From Sphingomonas sp. 28-66-16 (GTDB lineage Bacteria > Pseudomonadota > Alphaproteobacteria > Sphingomonadales > Sphingomonadaceae): a stretch of 64,000 nucleotides of DNA. Each line of letters starts with the position of its first letter. The first letter of the stretch is position 1. The notes under the pieces are model-generated. The model had not been told where the DNA came from. It saw only the letters and a list, made by a program, of their open reading frames with translations, and ran no database searches. The position numbers and the translations under genes were made by a program. The stretch lies in NCBI GenBank assembly GCA_002281485.1, contig NCGF01000010.1:62001-126000 (forward strand). The letters are read 5' to 3'. Of this stretch, positions 1 through 12,759 are shown piece after piece.

Positions 1-707
1 ATCCCCTGGCCCTCGATCTGCGGGAAGCGGCTGTCGGCGCTGTCGTCTCGATTGTCGCCCATCATGAAGAGATGCCCGGCGGGGACCGAGAAGGTACCGG
101 TATCGTCGGCGACGGTCTCGCCGCGATCGAGGACGTTGTAGCTGCGTCCGCCGGGCAGCGTCTCGCGATACTGGCGATAGCGACAGATCGGCTGCCCCCT
201 GGCATCGACGTCCTGATAGTCGGGCGTGCACTGATAGTTCGGCGTGACGGGAATCGTGAAATCGGCGATCCGCTGCTTGGGAACCGGCACCCCGTTCAGG
301 ATGACCTGGCCGGCGCGCATCTGGATCACATCGCCGGGCAGGCCGATCACCCGCTTGATATAGTCTTCCTTGTTGCCCGGGGGGGCCTTGAACACCACGA
401 CGTCGCCGCGTTCGGGGAGATGCGCGAAGATCTGCCCGGGGATCAGGGGCAGGCTGAACGGCAGACTGTAGCGCGAAAAGCCGTAATTCCACTTCGAGAT
501 GAACAGATAGTCGCCGATGTAGAGCCGGGGCAGCATCGATTCGGACGGGATGTTGAACGGCGAGAACAGGAAGCTGCGGAAGATCGCGACGATGATCACC
601 AGCTTGATCAGAAACGAGATCGTCTCGCGCGTTTCGGATCGCGGCTTGGCCGCAGCGGCGGCGGGGCCGGGCGCGGGGGTAGGCGTGGGGGGGGCGGTAT
701 CGACCAT
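1..707 (-). CDS. lepB: Signal peptidase I (3' end cut by window edge)
   Basis: Membrane-bound serine/lysine protease that removes signal peptides from exported proteins on the outer face of the inner membrane. About 235 codons are visible, reading out of the window on the left. After a Pro/Ala-rich cytoplasmic leader there is one hydrophobic segment (about residues 31-48), then PSESM with the expected nucleophile Ser57. The general base Lys118 sits in YIKRVIGLPGD, and the family motif GDNRDDSADSR lies near the cut end. The start at 707 gives the normal short leader before the membrane anchor. It is divergent from pgi. In many alphaproteobacteria lepB is followed by rnc; that side is outside the window. 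Confidence 0.95.
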   Translation of the reverse strand, partial: MVDTAPPTPTPAPGPAAAAAKPRSETRETISFLIKLVIIVAIFRSFLFSPFNIPSESMLPRLYIGDYLFISKWNYGFSRYSLPFSLPLIPGQIFAHLPERGDVVVFKAPPGNKEDYIKRVIGLPGDVIQMRAGQVILNGVPVPKQRIADFTIPVTPNYQCTPDYQDVDARGQPICRYRQYRETLPGGRSYNVLDRGETVADDTGTFSVPAGHLFMMGDNRDDSADSRFPQIEGQG

Positions 708-820
708 CGTGCGGCTTTGCGGTCACGCGAAAGCGGCGTCAAGCAGCCCGTTTCGGGTGGCGGGCATCCCGATGGCACGATAGAGCAACGCGTTCACGTC
801 CCCTTGCAGGAAGCTCTGCC

Positions 821-2317
821 ATGTCTTCATCCGATTGGCGCGCGATCGAAGCGCTCCCGGCACGCCGGCTCGACTCGCTGTTTGCCGAGGACAGTGATCG
901 GCTCGCGCGGTTCAGCATCGATGTCGCCGGGCTCCATTTCGACTGGTCGAAGACGCATCTGACGGCCGAGGCGGTCGCGGCGTTCGAGGCGCTGGCCAGG
1001 ACCCGCGATCTGGCCGGCAAGCGCGCGGCGCTGTTCGCCGGCGCCGAGATCAACGCCACCGAAGGCCGCGCGGCCGAGCACCCTGCCGAGCGCGGCGAGG
1101 GCAGCGAGGAGGCGGTCGCGCGGGCGGCGGTGCTGCATGCCCGGATGCGCGCGCTGATCGACGCTATCGAGGCAGGCGCGCTCGGGACGATCAGCCATAT
1201 CCTCCATATCGGCATCGGCGGCTCGGCGCTCGGCCCCGATCTGCTGATCGACGCGCTGGGCCGCGACGATCGCCGCTATGATGTCGCGATCGTCTCGAAC
1301 ATCGATGGTTGTGCGCTCGAGGAGGTGTTTGCGCGGTTCGATCCCTCGGCGACGCTTCTGGTGATTGCCTCGAAGACCTTCACCACCACCGAGACGCTGC
1401 TCAACGCGCAGAGCGCGCTCGCCTGGATGCGCGAGGGCGGCAGCGAGGACCCCCATGGCCGCGTGATCGCGCTGACCGCCGCGCCCGAGCGCGCGGTCGA
1501 CTGGGGGATCGACGAGACGCGGGTGCTGCCCTTCGCCGAAAGCGTCGGCGGGCGTTATTCCTTGTGGTCGTCGATCGGCTTTCCGGCGGCGCTGGCGCTG
1601 GGATGGGACAATTTCGAGGACCTGCTCGATGGCGCCGCCGAGATGGACCGGCATTTCCGCCTCGCCGCGCTCCACGAGAACGCGCCCGTCCTCGCCGCCT
1701 TTGCCGATCTCTATTACACGCAGGTGCGCGGCTGCCAGACGCGCGCGGCGTTCGCCTATGACGAGCGGCTTCGGCTGCTGCCGAGCTATCTCCAGCAGCT
1801 CGAGATGGAATCGAACGGCAAAAGCGTTGGCATCGGCGGCGCGCCGGTCGGTCGCCCGACCGCGCCGGTGACCTGGGGCGGGGTCGGCACCGATGCGCAG
1901 CATGCGGTGTTCCAATTGCTCCATCAGGGCACCCAGCTGATCCCGGTCGAATTCATCGCGGTCGCCGAGCCCGGCGACGCGCTGTCCGAAGAGCATCACC
2001 GCCAATTGCTGCTCAACTGCTTCGCGCAGGGCGCGGCGCTGATGGCGGGGCGCGCCAACGACGCCGATCCCGCGCGCGCCTATCCCGGCGACCGGCCGAG
2101 CGCGACGATCCTGATCGATCATCTCGATGCCCACGCGCTCGGCGCGCTGATCGCCTTTTACGAACAGCGCACCTTCGCCAATGCAGTGCTGCTCGGGATC
2201 AACCCGTTCGACCAGTTCGGGGTCGAGCTCGGCAAGGAAATGGCCAAGGCCGCGGCGAGCGGCGGGCTGGACTTCGATCCCTCGACCACCGATCTGATCA
2301 AGCGGGCGCTTGGATAA
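821..2317 (+). CDS. pgi: Glucose-6-phosphate isomerase
   Basis: Cytoplasmic interconversion of glucose-6-phosphate and fructose-6-phosphate, feeding the Entner-Doudoroff/pentose routes and gluconeogenesis. The protein has 498 residues, within the short end of the bacterial family. The phosphate-binding SIS-fold motifs are visible: IGIGGSALGP near residue 130, SKTFTTTET near 185, and NGKSVGIGG near 335, followed by the C-terminal helix with QFGVELGKEMAK. The start ATG follows a purine-rich GGAAG about 8 bases upstream. It is divergent from lepB. A large repeat-derived hairpin separates it from the next gene, so it is probably its own transcription unit. Confidence 0.95.
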   Translation: MSSSDWRAIEALPARRLDSLFAEDSDRLARFSIDVAGLHFDWSKTHLTAEAVAAFEALARTRDLAGKRAALFAGAEINATEGRAAEHPAERGEGSEEAVARAAVLHARMRALIDAIEAGALGTISHILHIGIGGSALGPDLLIDALGRDDRRYDVAIVSNIDGCALEEVFARFDPSATLLVIASKTFTTTETLLNAQSALAWMREGGSEDPHGRVIALTAAPERAVDWGIDETRVLPFAESVGGRYSLWSSIGFPAALALGWDNFEDLLDGAAEMDRHFRLAALHENAPVLAAFADLYYTQVRGCQTRAAFAYDERLRLLPSYLQQLEMESNGKSVGIGGAPVGRPTAPVTWGGVGTDAQHAVFQLLHQGTQLIPVEFIAVAEPGDALSEEHHRQLLLNCFAQGAALMAGRANDADPARAYPGDRPSATILIDHLDAHALGALIAFYEQRTFANAVLLGINPFDQFGVELGKEMAKAAASGGLDFDPSTTDLIKRALG

Positions 2318-2332
2318 CGCATCAACATATAG

Positions 2333-2464
2333 ACCGTTCGCCCTGAGCTTGGCGAAGCCTGTCCTGAGCGCCTGCTGCGGGCAGGCAGTCGAAGCGGGCC
2401 GTCCTTCTTCTGCGGAACGCCGGAAAAAGAAGAACGGCGCTTCGACAAGCTCGGCCCGAACGGT
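2333..2464. repeat. REP-like palindromic element, copy 1
   Basis: Two inverted outer arms (2333-2358 and 2439-2464) have the pattern ACCGTTCG..CTGAGCTTG..GAAGC and its complement GCTTCGACAAGCTC..CGAACGGT. An inner imperfect inverted repeat is built on CCTTCTTCT / AGAAGAA. Two more elements with the same arms occur at 34033-34119 and 37408-37494. It fills most of the gap between pgi and the glutathione reductase gene and may act as a transcript-end structure. Reading it as protein yields the spurious strings typical of such repeats, so no gene is called here. Confidence 0.85.
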
Positions 2465-2479
2465 CTTGGGGAATCGATT

Positions 2480-3823
<1,344 letters not shown>

Positions 3824-3830
3824 CCTCGGG

Positions 3831-5000
3831 TCAGCCGGGGGTCTTGGGCGTATCCTTTTCGCCCCGGGCGATCGCCGTCAGATATTGCGTGCTGAAATCG
3901 GTCGCGATCTCGATCCAGAGCGGGTGATGGTCCGACATCTGGAAGGTCCGCCATTTCTTGTAGATCGCCGCGGGCGTCGTGGCCTTGGCCGTGGCGTCGG
4001 CCTCGAGATCGTTTTTCGGCAGGGCATCGGCGTAGAGCGGCAGATCGTCATCGGTGAACACGTCGTCGAAGATGTGGACGATACCGCCGCCGAGCACCTC
4101 GAACCGATCATCCTTCACCCGGACGGCGATCTGATCGTAGAAATGATCGCCGAGCTTGCGCACTTTCTTGCCGTCGATCGCCGGCGGCACCACAAAGCCA
4201 TTGCTCTTGAGCGCCTTCATCGTCTCATGCTCGGGGCTGACGACGTTGAAATCGCCGAGGACGATATAGTTTTCGACTGCCCCCAGGCTGTCGCGCTCCT
4301 GCTTGCTCGCCTCGTCCTGGCGCCGCGCGAAGAATTTGACGAGCGCCTTGATCTCCTCGATCCGCTGGTCGAGCGCAGCCCCCGAGGCGGCGCCGTAATA
4401 GAGATGCGCGGTGCACAGGCTGAAATGGAACCAGCCCGACTGGAATGCGACGAGGAATGGGCTGCGCGCGAATTGCAGTTGCTTGTCTTCGGTCGTGGCG
4501 GGTGTGCCGGCCGGCTGGTCCTTTGGCGTCTTCACCTTCTTGCGCGCGACGATCTGCTGGCCGTCGGGCAGCACGATTTCGCCGGCGATCTTGCGGAACC
4601 AGACCTTTTCGGTGTTGTAGACGAAGGCCATACGCTCGCTGTTGCCGCCGCTACCTTCGGTCGTGTCGGTGGCGATATAATCCCATTCGCGGCCCAGGAT
4701 CGCCATCACCCGGCGCAGCGCGCTCAGATCGCGGTTGACCTCCTGGATCGCGACGAGATCGAAGGCCGAAATGATCTCGGCGATGTAATAGAAGCTCTCG
4801 GTCCGGCGCGGCCCGAAGCCGAATTTGTTCGAATCGAAATCGCGAATATTCCACGTGGCGAGCAGCAGCGAACTGTCGCATTTGCGCTTGCGCAGCGGTT
4901 CCAGCCGGTCTCGGATCTTGAGGAGGCGTTCGGCGCACAGCTTGCCGCCGGGCTTGTCGTTGGCGAAGTCGCGACGGATTCGGGCATACATGTTCGACAT
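3831..5000 (-). CDS. Endonuclease/exonuclease/phosphatase-fold protein
   Basis: A 389-residue protein with the metal-dependent EEP fold shared by exonuclease III, DNase I and sphingomyelinase-type phosphodiesterases. Visible landmarks are the opening strand TWNIRDF, the metal-binding glutamate in VAIQEVNRD, GDFNVVSPE and the C-terminal SDHHPLW that carries the catalytic His. A lysine-rich insert around VARKKVKTPKDQ lies in the middle. No signal peptide is seen, so it probably acts in the cytoplasm. The substrate (DNA, inositol phosphate or lipid) cannot be told from the motifs. It is monocistronic as far as can be seen, with the neighbouring dioxygenase on the same strand 94 bases upstream. 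Confidence 0.8.
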   Translation of the reverse strand: MSNMYARIRRDFANDKPGGKLCAERLLKIRDRLEPLRKRKCDSSLLLATWNIRDFDSNKFGFGPRRTESFYYIAEIISAFDLVAIQEVNRDLSALRRVMAILGREWDYIATDTTEGSGGNSERMAFVYNTEKVWFRKIAGEIVLPDGQQIVARKKVKTPKDQPAGTPATTEDKQLQFARSPFLVAFQSGWFHFSLCTAHLYYGAASGAALDQRIEEIKALVKFFARRQDEASKQERDSLGAVENYIVLGDFNVVSPEHETMKALKSNGFVVPPAIDGKKVRKLGDHFYDQIAVRVKDDRFEVLGGGIVHIFDDVFTDDDLPLYADALPKNDLEADATAKATTPAAIYKKWRTFQMSDHHPLWIEIATDFSTQYLTAIARGEKDTPKTPG

Positions 5001-5094
5001 GGCGGCGCTCCCGATCGGTTTGGCCGCTGGCCATCCTATCGCTTCGCGGGGGCGCCTTCACGAGGCGTTTGCGCCATTTTCGCGCAATTGGCAC

Positions 5095-5928
5095 TCAGTC
5101 GAGCGCCACCCCCGAAATCGTGATCCGGTGCATCAGCCTCTTGTGCCCATGGTAATCGTTCACCGCAAAATGCCAGGTGGACCGATTGTCCCACACCGCG
5201 ACCGAGCCCGGCGCCCATTGCAACCGGCACTGGAATTCCTCGCGCATCGCGACCGAATAGAGATATTGCAGCAGCGGCTGGCTTTCCTCGCGGGTCCAGC
5301 CTTCGAAATGGAGCGTGAAGGCGGGATTGACGTAGAGGATCTTGCGCCCGCTCACCGGGTGGCGAATCACCGCCGGATGGACCGCGTTGGCGCGGATGTC
5401 TTGGCCCTTCAGGTCGGCGGCCTGATCGGTCTTGGCATAGACGCCGTCGGGGCCATAGATGTGATCGGCGCTGTGCACCGCGCGCAAGCCTGACAGCGTC
5501 GCCTTCAAGCCGTCGGACAGCGAATCATAGGCCGCGCCGAGATGGGCGAACAGCGTGTCGCCGCCTACCGGCGGCAGTTCGCGGGCGACGAGGATCGATC
5601 CCATGGCGGGCACCGGATCATAGCTGTGATCAGTGTGCCAGCCGCCGCCGATGTTGACGAACTGCGTCTCGGCCTTGCGGACCTCGGCGATCTCGGGATG
5701 GCCGCCGTTGGCCGGGAAGTAATTGTTGACGTCGATCTCGCCCCAGCGCCGCGCGAAGGCGATGTGATCCTCGGGCGTCAGCTGCTGATCGCGGAGCATG
5801 ACGACCCCGGTGTCGGCGAGCGCCTGACGAATCGTCGCCAGTTCCCGATCGTCGATCGTCCGTACGTCGATGCCGGTGATTTCGGCGCCGCACTGCGCGG
5901 CCAGCGGCGTGATCTGCAGGTCGCCCAT
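5095..5928 (-). CDS. TauD/TfdA family 2-oxoglutarate-dependent dioxygenase
   Basis: Non-heme Fe(II)/2-oxoglutarate oxygenase, 277 residues, the usual family size. The iron-binding facial triad is visible: His98 and Asp100 in WHTDHSY, and distal His253 in DNRSTWHFAVNDY. The 2-oxoglutarate-binding arginine falls in the following HRITISG. This family oxidises small organic acids such as taurine, alkyl sulfates or 2,4-D, releasing sulfite, aldehyde or alcohol. The substrate is not predictable from the sequence and there is no sulfonate transporter nearby. The ATG at 5928 gives the normal N-terminus. Confidence 0.87.
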   Translation of the reverse strand: MGDLQITPLAAQCGAEITGIDVRTIDDRELATIRQALADTGVVMLRDQQLTPEDHIAFARRWGEIDVNNYFPANGGHPEIAEVRKAETQFVNIGGGWHTDHSYDPVPAMGSILVARELPPVGGDTLFAHLGAAYDSLSDGLKATLSGLRAVHSADHIYGPDGVYAKTDQAADLKGQDIRANAVHPAVIRHPVSGRKILYVNPAFTLHFEGWTREESQPLLQYLYSVAMREEFQCRLQWAPGSVAVWDNRSTWHFAVNDYHGHKRLMHRITISGVALD

Positions 5929-5977
5929 GCTGCCTCTCCATCGTTATGGCGCGCAGCATGGGCGATCATGGTCGCAA

Positions 5978-8020
5978 TTACCAGATATGCACGCGCTTCT
6001 CGGGCGGCAGATAGAGCTTGCTATCGGGGGTGACGTTGAACGCGCTGTACCAGGCATCGACGTTGCGGACGATGCCGTTGACGCGGTAATAGGGCGGGCT
6101 GTGCGGATCGGTGAGCAACCGTGCCCGCGCCGCGCCCTCGCGCAACTTGGTCTGCCAGGCCTGGGCATAGGCGAGGAAGAAGCGCTGGTCCCCGGTCAGC
6201 CCGTCGATCACCGGCGCCTTGCCGTGCACCGCCTGATAGCGCTGATAGGCGCCATATGCCGCCTCGATCCCGCCGAGATCGCCGATATTCTCGCCGAGCG
6301 TGAGCTTGCCGTTGACCTTGGTGCCGGGCAGCGGCTCATAGCCGTCATATTGCGCGGCGAGCGCAGCGGTGCGTTCGGCAAACGCCTTCTTGGCTTCGGG
6401 CGTCCACCAATTCTCGAACTTGCCGGTCGGGCCGAACAGGCTGCCCTGATCGTCGAAGCCATGGCCCATTTCATGGCCGATGATCGCGCCGATCGCGCCG
6501 TAATTCACCGCGGCATCGGCGTTGGGATCGAAATAGGGCGGCTGCAGGATCGCGGCCGGGAAGGTGATCTGGTTGGCGAGCGGGTTGTAATAGGCGTTCA
6601 CCGTCTGCGGCGTCATGTTCCACAGGCTGCGATCGACCGGCTTGGCGAAGCGCTCGAGCTCGAGCGCGTGCTGGAATTCGGCCGAGCGCATCATGTTGCC
6701 GATCATGTCGCCCCGGACGACATTGAACTTGGTGTAATCGATATATTTGTCGGGGTGGCCGATGCGCGGTTCGAACGCCGCGAGCTTGACGAGCGCGGCC
6801 TTGCGGGTGGCTTCGTCCATCCAGGTCGATTTGCTGATCCGGTCCTGATAGGCGCCGCGCAGATTTTCGATCAGCTCGGCCATCTTCGCCTGCGCCGATG
6901 CCGGGAAATATTTGTCGACATAGAGCTGCCCGACCGCCTCGCCGAGCGCGCCGTTGGTCAGCTGGACGCCGCGCTTCCAGCGATCGCGCTGCGTCTCCAC
7001 ACCGGAGAGCGTCTTCGAGTAGAAATCGAACCGGGCGGTATCGAACGCCTTGGGCAGATAGGCGGCGTTGTCGCTGATGAAGTGGAAGGCGAGATAGTCC
7101 TTCCAGGTCTGCAACGGGGTCGCGACCATGATCTTGCCCATCGCCGCGAGCGCGGTGTTCTGGGTCATCAGGATCGTCGGCGACTTGTCCACCCCGGCGG
7201 TCTTGAGCATCAGCGCCCAATCGAATTCGGGTGCCTTCTTCTCGAGCCCGGCAATGTCCTCCGGATCGTTGAGCTTGGCGATGTCGCGGCTCTGCTCGGG
7301 CGACCATTGATCCTTGGCCATCGCGGTTTCGAGCGCGAAGATCGCATCGGCCTTGGCGCCGGCATCGGCGATGCCCGCGAGTTCCTGCATCTTCTGGATA
7401 TAGGCGCGATAGGCCTTGCGGTAGCCGTCATATTTCTCGCCCGGGAGCAGATAATAGTCGCGCGGCATGCCGAGGCCACCCTGGCCGGCGGCGGCGGTGT
7501 AGCGCGTCGGATCGGCGAGATCGGGGATGATGCCGATGCCGACCGGCGATTCATAGCCGACGCTGGCGAACAGCGTCTGCAGCCCGGTCAGGTCGCTGAC
7601 CGCAGCGATTCTGGCGAGATAGGGTTTCAATGGCGCGGTGCCCTTGGCCTCGATGCCCGCCTCGTCCATCCAGGTCGCATAGAAATCGCCGACCTGTTTG
7701 CCGGTGGCGCCGTATTTGGCGGGATTGGTCGCCATGTCGTTGAGGATCAGCCGGACATTGGCCTCGGCCTCGTCGGTCAGCACATTGGCATAGCCCACCG
7801 ATGCCTTGTCGGCAGGAATCTCGGTGCGCTTCGACCAACCGCCATTGGCATAGGTCCAGAAATCGTCGCCGGGCTTGGCCGACGCGTCCTTGGCGTTCAG
7901 ATCGATACCGAAGGTCCCATAGCGGGGGGCGGGGGCATCGCCGTCCCTGGCGAGGGCCGGCGCGGTCAAAGCGAGCGCGGCCGTGGCCGCAGTCAGGCGA
8001 ACAAAAACACCAATGCGCAT
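5978..8020 (-). CDS. M13 (neprilysin-type) zinc metallopeptidase
   Basis: Exported zinc endopeptidase of the M13/PepO family, 680 residues from the chosen start. An upstream in-frame ATG exists at 8077, but the ATG at 8020 begins a clear signal peptide (MRIGVFVRLTAATAALALTA..ALA). The start is also preceded by a GGAGAGAG ribosome-binding site and lies downstream of the predicted promoter. Catalytic motifs are HEMGH near residue 515, with two zinc ligands, and ENIGDLGG about 60 residues later, with the third zinc ligand. The substrate-binding VNAYYNP motif lies about 45 residues before HEMGH. It is probably periplasmic and degrades peptides. Confidence 0.93.
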   Translation of the reverse strand: MRIGVFVRLTAATAALALTAPALARDGDAPAPRYGTFGIDLNAKDASAKPGDDFWTYANGGWSKRTEIPADKASVGYANVLTDEAEANVRLILNDMATNPAKYGATGKQVGDFYATWMDEAGIEAKGTAPLKPYLARIAAVSDLTGLQTLFASVGYESPVGIGIIPDLADPTRYTAAAGQGGLGMPRDYYLLPGEKYDGYRKAYRAYIQKMQELAGIADAGAKADAIFALETAMAKDQWSPEQSRDIAKLNDPEDIAGLEKKAPEFDWALMLKTAGVDKSPTILMTQNTALAAMGKIMVATPLQTWKDYLAFHFISDNAAYLPKAFDTARFDFYSKTLSGVETQRDRWKRGVQLTNGALGEAVGQLYVDKYFPASAQAKMAELIENLRGAYQDRISKSTWMDEATRKAALVKLAAFEPRIGHPDKYIDYTKFNVVRGDMIGNMMRSAEFQHALELERFAKPVDRSLWNMTPQTVNAYYNPLANQITFPAAILQPPYFDPNADAAVNYGAIGAIIGHEMGHGFDDQGSLFGPTGKFENWWTPEAKKAFAERTAALAAQYDGYEPLPGTKVNGKLTLGENIGDLGGIEAAYGAYQRYQAVHGKAPVIDGLTGDQRFFLAYAQAWQTKLREGAARARLLTDPHSPPYYRVNGIVRNVDAWYSAFNVTPDSKLYLPPEKRVHIW

Positions 8021-8048
8021 GAATATCTCTCTCCAAGTGTGTTGCCGC

Positions 8049-8077
8049 GATATAGCGGTACGTCGCGGGACGTGCAA
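8049..8077 (-). promoter_or_regulatory. Predicted promoter of the M13 peptidase gene
   Basis: On the minus strand TTGCAC (8072-8077) and TATATC (8049-8054) are separated by exactly 17 bases, a good sigma-70-like spacing. They lie about 30 bases before the peptidase start at 8020. The palindrome at 8083-8102 is immediately upstream. Inferred from the sequence only. Confidence 0.5.
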
Positions 8078-8082
8078 GCGAA

Positions 8083-8096
8083 ATGTAAGACGTCCC

Positions 8097-8102
<6 letters not shown>
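8083..8102. promoter_or_regulatory. Palindromic operator-like site overlapping the acs stop codon
   Basis: ATGTAAG (8083-8089), six bases, then CTTACAT (8096-8102) form a perfect 7-bp-arm inverted repeat. It sits just upstream of the predicted peptidase -35 box and spans the last bases of acs, including the TAA stop. A second inverted repeat, GGGACGT (8067-8073) with ACGTCCC (8090-8096), interlocks with it. The arrangement looks like a binding site for a dimeric regulator, but no regulator gene is adjacent. Confidence 0.45.
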
Positions 8103-10034
<1,932 letters not shown>

Positions 10035-10093
10035 CCTGCTCTCCTGCAGCACCGATAGTGGCGCACCGCGCGCGCAAGGCCAAGCCAAACCGC

Positions 10094-10120
10094 TTGGAAT
10101 CGCATTGGTTTCGATATAAA
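10094..10120 (+). promoter_or_regulatory. Possible promoter of the SDR gene
   Basis: TTGGAA (10094-10099) and TATAAA (10115-10120) with a 15-base spacer lie 31 bases upstream of the SDR start, in an AT-richer patch of an otherwise GC-rich gap. The spacer is shorter than ideal, and two TGGTTT direct repeats flank the -10 box. Tentative. Confidence 0.3.
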
Positions 10121-10150
10121 ACTGGTTTGCGCAGGATCGGGAGAGCGGCG

Positions 10151-11167
10151 ATGACCAAGCAGGTACTGGTAACCGGCGGCAGCGGCTATATCGGCGGCTT
10201 CATCATCCGCCAGCTGATCGCCGAGGGTTGGAGCGTCAACACCACGATCCGCTCGCTGGCGCGCGAGGCCGAGGTACGTCAGGCGCTCGGGGCCCCGGCC
10301 GACAGGCTCCATTTCTTCGCCGCCGATCTGCTGGGCGACGGCGGCTGGGCCGAGGCGGTGGCGGGGTGCAGCCATGTCGTCCACGTCGCCTCGCCGCTGC
10401 CGACGGGCGCCGTGAAACACGAGGACGATCTGATCGTGCCCGCACGCGACGGCGCGCTGCGGGCGCTGCGCTTCGCCAAGATGGCCGGCGTGACGCGCGT
10501 CGTCATGACCTCGTCGGTCGCCGCGATCGCCTATGGCAACGGCAAGAAGGTCGCGACCTATAGCGAGGCCGACTGGACCGACGTCGACGGGCCCGACGTC
10601 CATGCCTATGCCAAATCGAAGACGATCGCCGAGCGCGCCGCCCGCGACTGGATGGCGGCCGAAGGCGGCGACATGGAATATGTCTCGATCAATCCCGCCG
10701 CCGTGCTCGGGCCGGTGCTGAGCGCCGATTTCTCGGGCAGCGTCCAGATCATCACCCGGCTGCTGAGCGGATCATTGCCGGGCATCCCCGATTTCGGCTT
10801 CGGCGTCGTCGATGTCCGCGATGTCGCCGATCTTCATGTCCGCGCCCTCACGGCGGACGGCATCGACGGCGAACGCTTCATCGCCTCGGGGCCGTTCATG
10901 ATGATGCGCGAGGTCGCCGCCGTGCTGCGCGACCGGCTCGGCCCCGAAGCGCGCAAGGTGCCGACGCGTCGTCTGCCCGATGTCGTGCTCAAGCTGGTCA
11001 GCCTGTTCGACCCGACCGTCCGCGTCGTGATCGGCGAACTCGGGCGGCAGCGCATCACCCCGTCCGATCGCGCCCGCGAAATCCTCGGCTGGGTGCCGCG
11101 TCCGGCCGAAGAGACGATCGTCGACAGCGCGCGCAGCCTGATCGACCTGGGCGTCGTCAAGGTCTGA
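10151..11167 (+). CDS. NAD(P)-dependent extended SDR / dihydroflavonol-4-reductase-like oxidoreductase
   Basis: A 338-residue cytoplasmic oxidoreductase of the extended short-chain dehydrogenase group. The N-terminal nucleotide-binding motif GGSGYIG lies at residues 9-15. The active-site serine falls in [10 protein letters not shown] near 120 and the catalytic pair in YAKSK near 155. The closest recognisable relatives are dihydroflavonol-4-reductase, cinnamoyl-CoA reductase and methylglyoxal reductase-type enzymes. The bacterial substrate is generally unknown, so no symbol is given. The start at 10151 has GGAGAG upstream; a longer reading from 10058 would begin before the predicted promoter. 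It precedes pccB by 65 bases. Confidence 0.82.
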   Translation: MTKQVLVTGGSGYIGGFIIRQLIAEGWSVNTTIRSLAREAEVRQALGAPADRLHFFAADLLGDGGWAEAVAGCSHVVHVASPLPTGAVKHEDDLIVPARDGALRALRFAKMAGVTRVVMTSSVAAIAYGNGKKVATYSEADWTDVDGPDVHAYAKSKTIAERAARDWMAAEGGDMEYVSINPAAVLGPVLSADFSGSVQIITRLLSGSLPGIPDFGFGVVDVRDVADLHVRALTADGIDGERFIASGPFMMMREVAAVLRDRLGPEARKVPTRRLPDVVLKLVSLFDPTVRVVIGELGRQRITPSDRAREILGWVPRPAEETIVDSARSLIDLGVVKV

Positions 11168-11232
11168 TCCGCATCACGGTTGCGTTTCGCGCGATTCCTT
11201 GGAATGGGGACTGACCGTCTCAGGGGAGCGCC

Positions 11233-12759
11233 ATGGAAACGATCGTCGACCGCCTCGAAGCAAAGCGGGCTGCTGCACGGTTGGGCGGGGGCGAGAAGCG
11301 GATCGCGGCGCAGCACGCCAAGGGCAAGCTGACCGCGCGCGAGCGGCTCACGATCCTGCTCGATCAGGGATCGTTCGAGGAACTCGACATGTATGTCGAG
11401 CATAATTGCGTCGATTTCGGCATGGCCGATCAGATCATTCCCGGTGACGGCGTCGTCACCGGCTCCGGCACGATCAACGGCCGGCTGGTGTTCGTCTTCA
11501 GCCAGGATTTCACCGTGTTCGGCGGCTCGCTTTCCGAACGCCACGCCCAGAAAATCTGCAAGATCATGGACATGGCGATGAAGGTCGGCGCGCCCGTGAT
11601 CGGCATCAACGATTCGGGCGGCGCACGGATTCAGGAGGGCGTCGCCTCGCTCGGCGGCTATGCCGAGGTGTTTCAGCGCAACGTGCTCGCCAGTGGCGTT
11701 GTCCCGCAATTGTCGTTAATCATGGGTCCTTGCGCCGGGGGGGCCGTCTATTCCCCGGCCATGACCGACTTCATCTTCATGGTGAAGGATAGCAGCTATA
11801 TGTTCGTCACCGGCCCCGATGTCGTGAAGACCGTCACCAACGAAATGGTCTCGCAGGAGGAACTCGGGGGAGCTGTGACGCATACCACGAAGTCGGGGGT
11901 CGCCGACGTTGCGTTCGATGACGACATCGAGGCATTGCTCGCGGCCCGCGACTTCGTGGACTTCCTGCCGGCATCGAACCGCGATGCCCCTCCCGAGCGC
12001 CCGACGGCGGACCCGTGGGACCGGCTCGAGGAAAGCCTCGACCTGCTGATCCCGGCCAATGCCAATCAGCCGTACGACATGCACGAAGTCATCCGGAAGA
12101 CGGTCGACGAGGGCGATTTCTTCGAAGTGCAGCCGGCGCATGCGGGCAACATCATCGTCGGTTTCGGGCGGATCGAGGGGCGCACCGTGGGCGTCGTCGC
12201 CAACCAGCCGATGGTGCTCGCCGGGTGCCTCGACATCAATTCATCGAAGAAGGCGGCACGTTTCGTGCGCTTCTGCGACGCGTTCGAGATTCCGATTTTG
12301 ACCTTTGTCGACGTGCCGGGTTTCCTGCCGGGGACGGCGCAGGAACTCAACGGCATCATCAAGCACGGCGCGAAACTGCTCTTCGCCTATGCCGAGGCGA
12401 CCGTGCCCAAGATCACCGTGATCACGCGCAAGGCCTATGGCGGCGCGTATGACGTGATGGCGTCGAAGCATCTGCGCGGCGATCTGAACTATGCCTGGCC
12501 GACCGCGGAAATCGCGGTGATGGGCGCGAAGGGCGCGGTCGAGATCATCTTCCGGGGCAAGACGCCGGACGAGATTGCCGAGCGGACGGCGGAATATGAG
12601 GCGCGCTTCGCCAACCCGTTCGTGGCGGCGAGCAAGGGCTTTATCGACGAGGTGATCCAGCCGCATTCGACGCGACGCCGCGTGGCACTGGGGTTGCGGA
12701 AGTTGCGCGGCAAGGTGCTGGAGAACCCTTGGAAGAAGCATGATAATATTCCGTTGTGA
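11233..12759 (+). CDS. pccB: Propionyl-CoA carboxylase beta (carboxyltransferase) subunit
   Basis: Transfers the carboxyl group from carboxybiotin on PccA to propionyl-CoA, giving (S)-methylmalonyl-CoA. The 508 residues match PccB. The acyl-CoA-binding N-domain carries [18 protein letters not shown] near residue 125 and the first oxyanion-hole region [11 protein letters not shown] near 165. The C-domain, which binds carboxybiotin, carries [13 protein letters not shown] and [11 protein letters not shown] strong GGGGAG ribosome-binding site precedes the ATG. It heads the propionate block with mce, the mutase, bioB and pccA downstream, which supports propionyl-CoA over acetyl- or methylcrotonyl-CoA as substrate. 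Confidence 0.92.
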   Translation: METIVDRLEAKRAAARLGGGEKRIAAQHAKGKLTARERLTILLDQGSFEELDMYVEHNCVDFGMADQIIPGDGVVTGSGTINGRLVFVFSQDFTVFGGSLSERHAQKICKIMDMAMKVGAPVIGINDSGGARIQEGVASLGGYAEVFQRNVLASGVVPQLSLIMGPCAGGAVYSPAMTDFIFMVKDSSYMFVTGPDVVKTVTNEMVSQEELGGAVTHTTKSGVADVAFDDDIEALLAARDFVDFLPASNRDAPPERPTADPWDRLEESLDLLIPANANQPYDMHEVIRKTVDEGDFFEVQPAHAGNIIVGFGRIEGRTVGVVANQPMVLAGCLDINSSKKAARFVRFCDAFEIPILTFVDVPGFLPGTAQELNGIIKHGAKLLFAYAEATVPKITVITRKAYGGAYDVMASKHLRGDLNYAWPTAEIAVMGAKGAVEIIFRGKTPDEIAERTAEYEARFANPFVAASKGFIDEVIQPHSTRRRVALGLRKLRGKVLENPWKKHDNIPL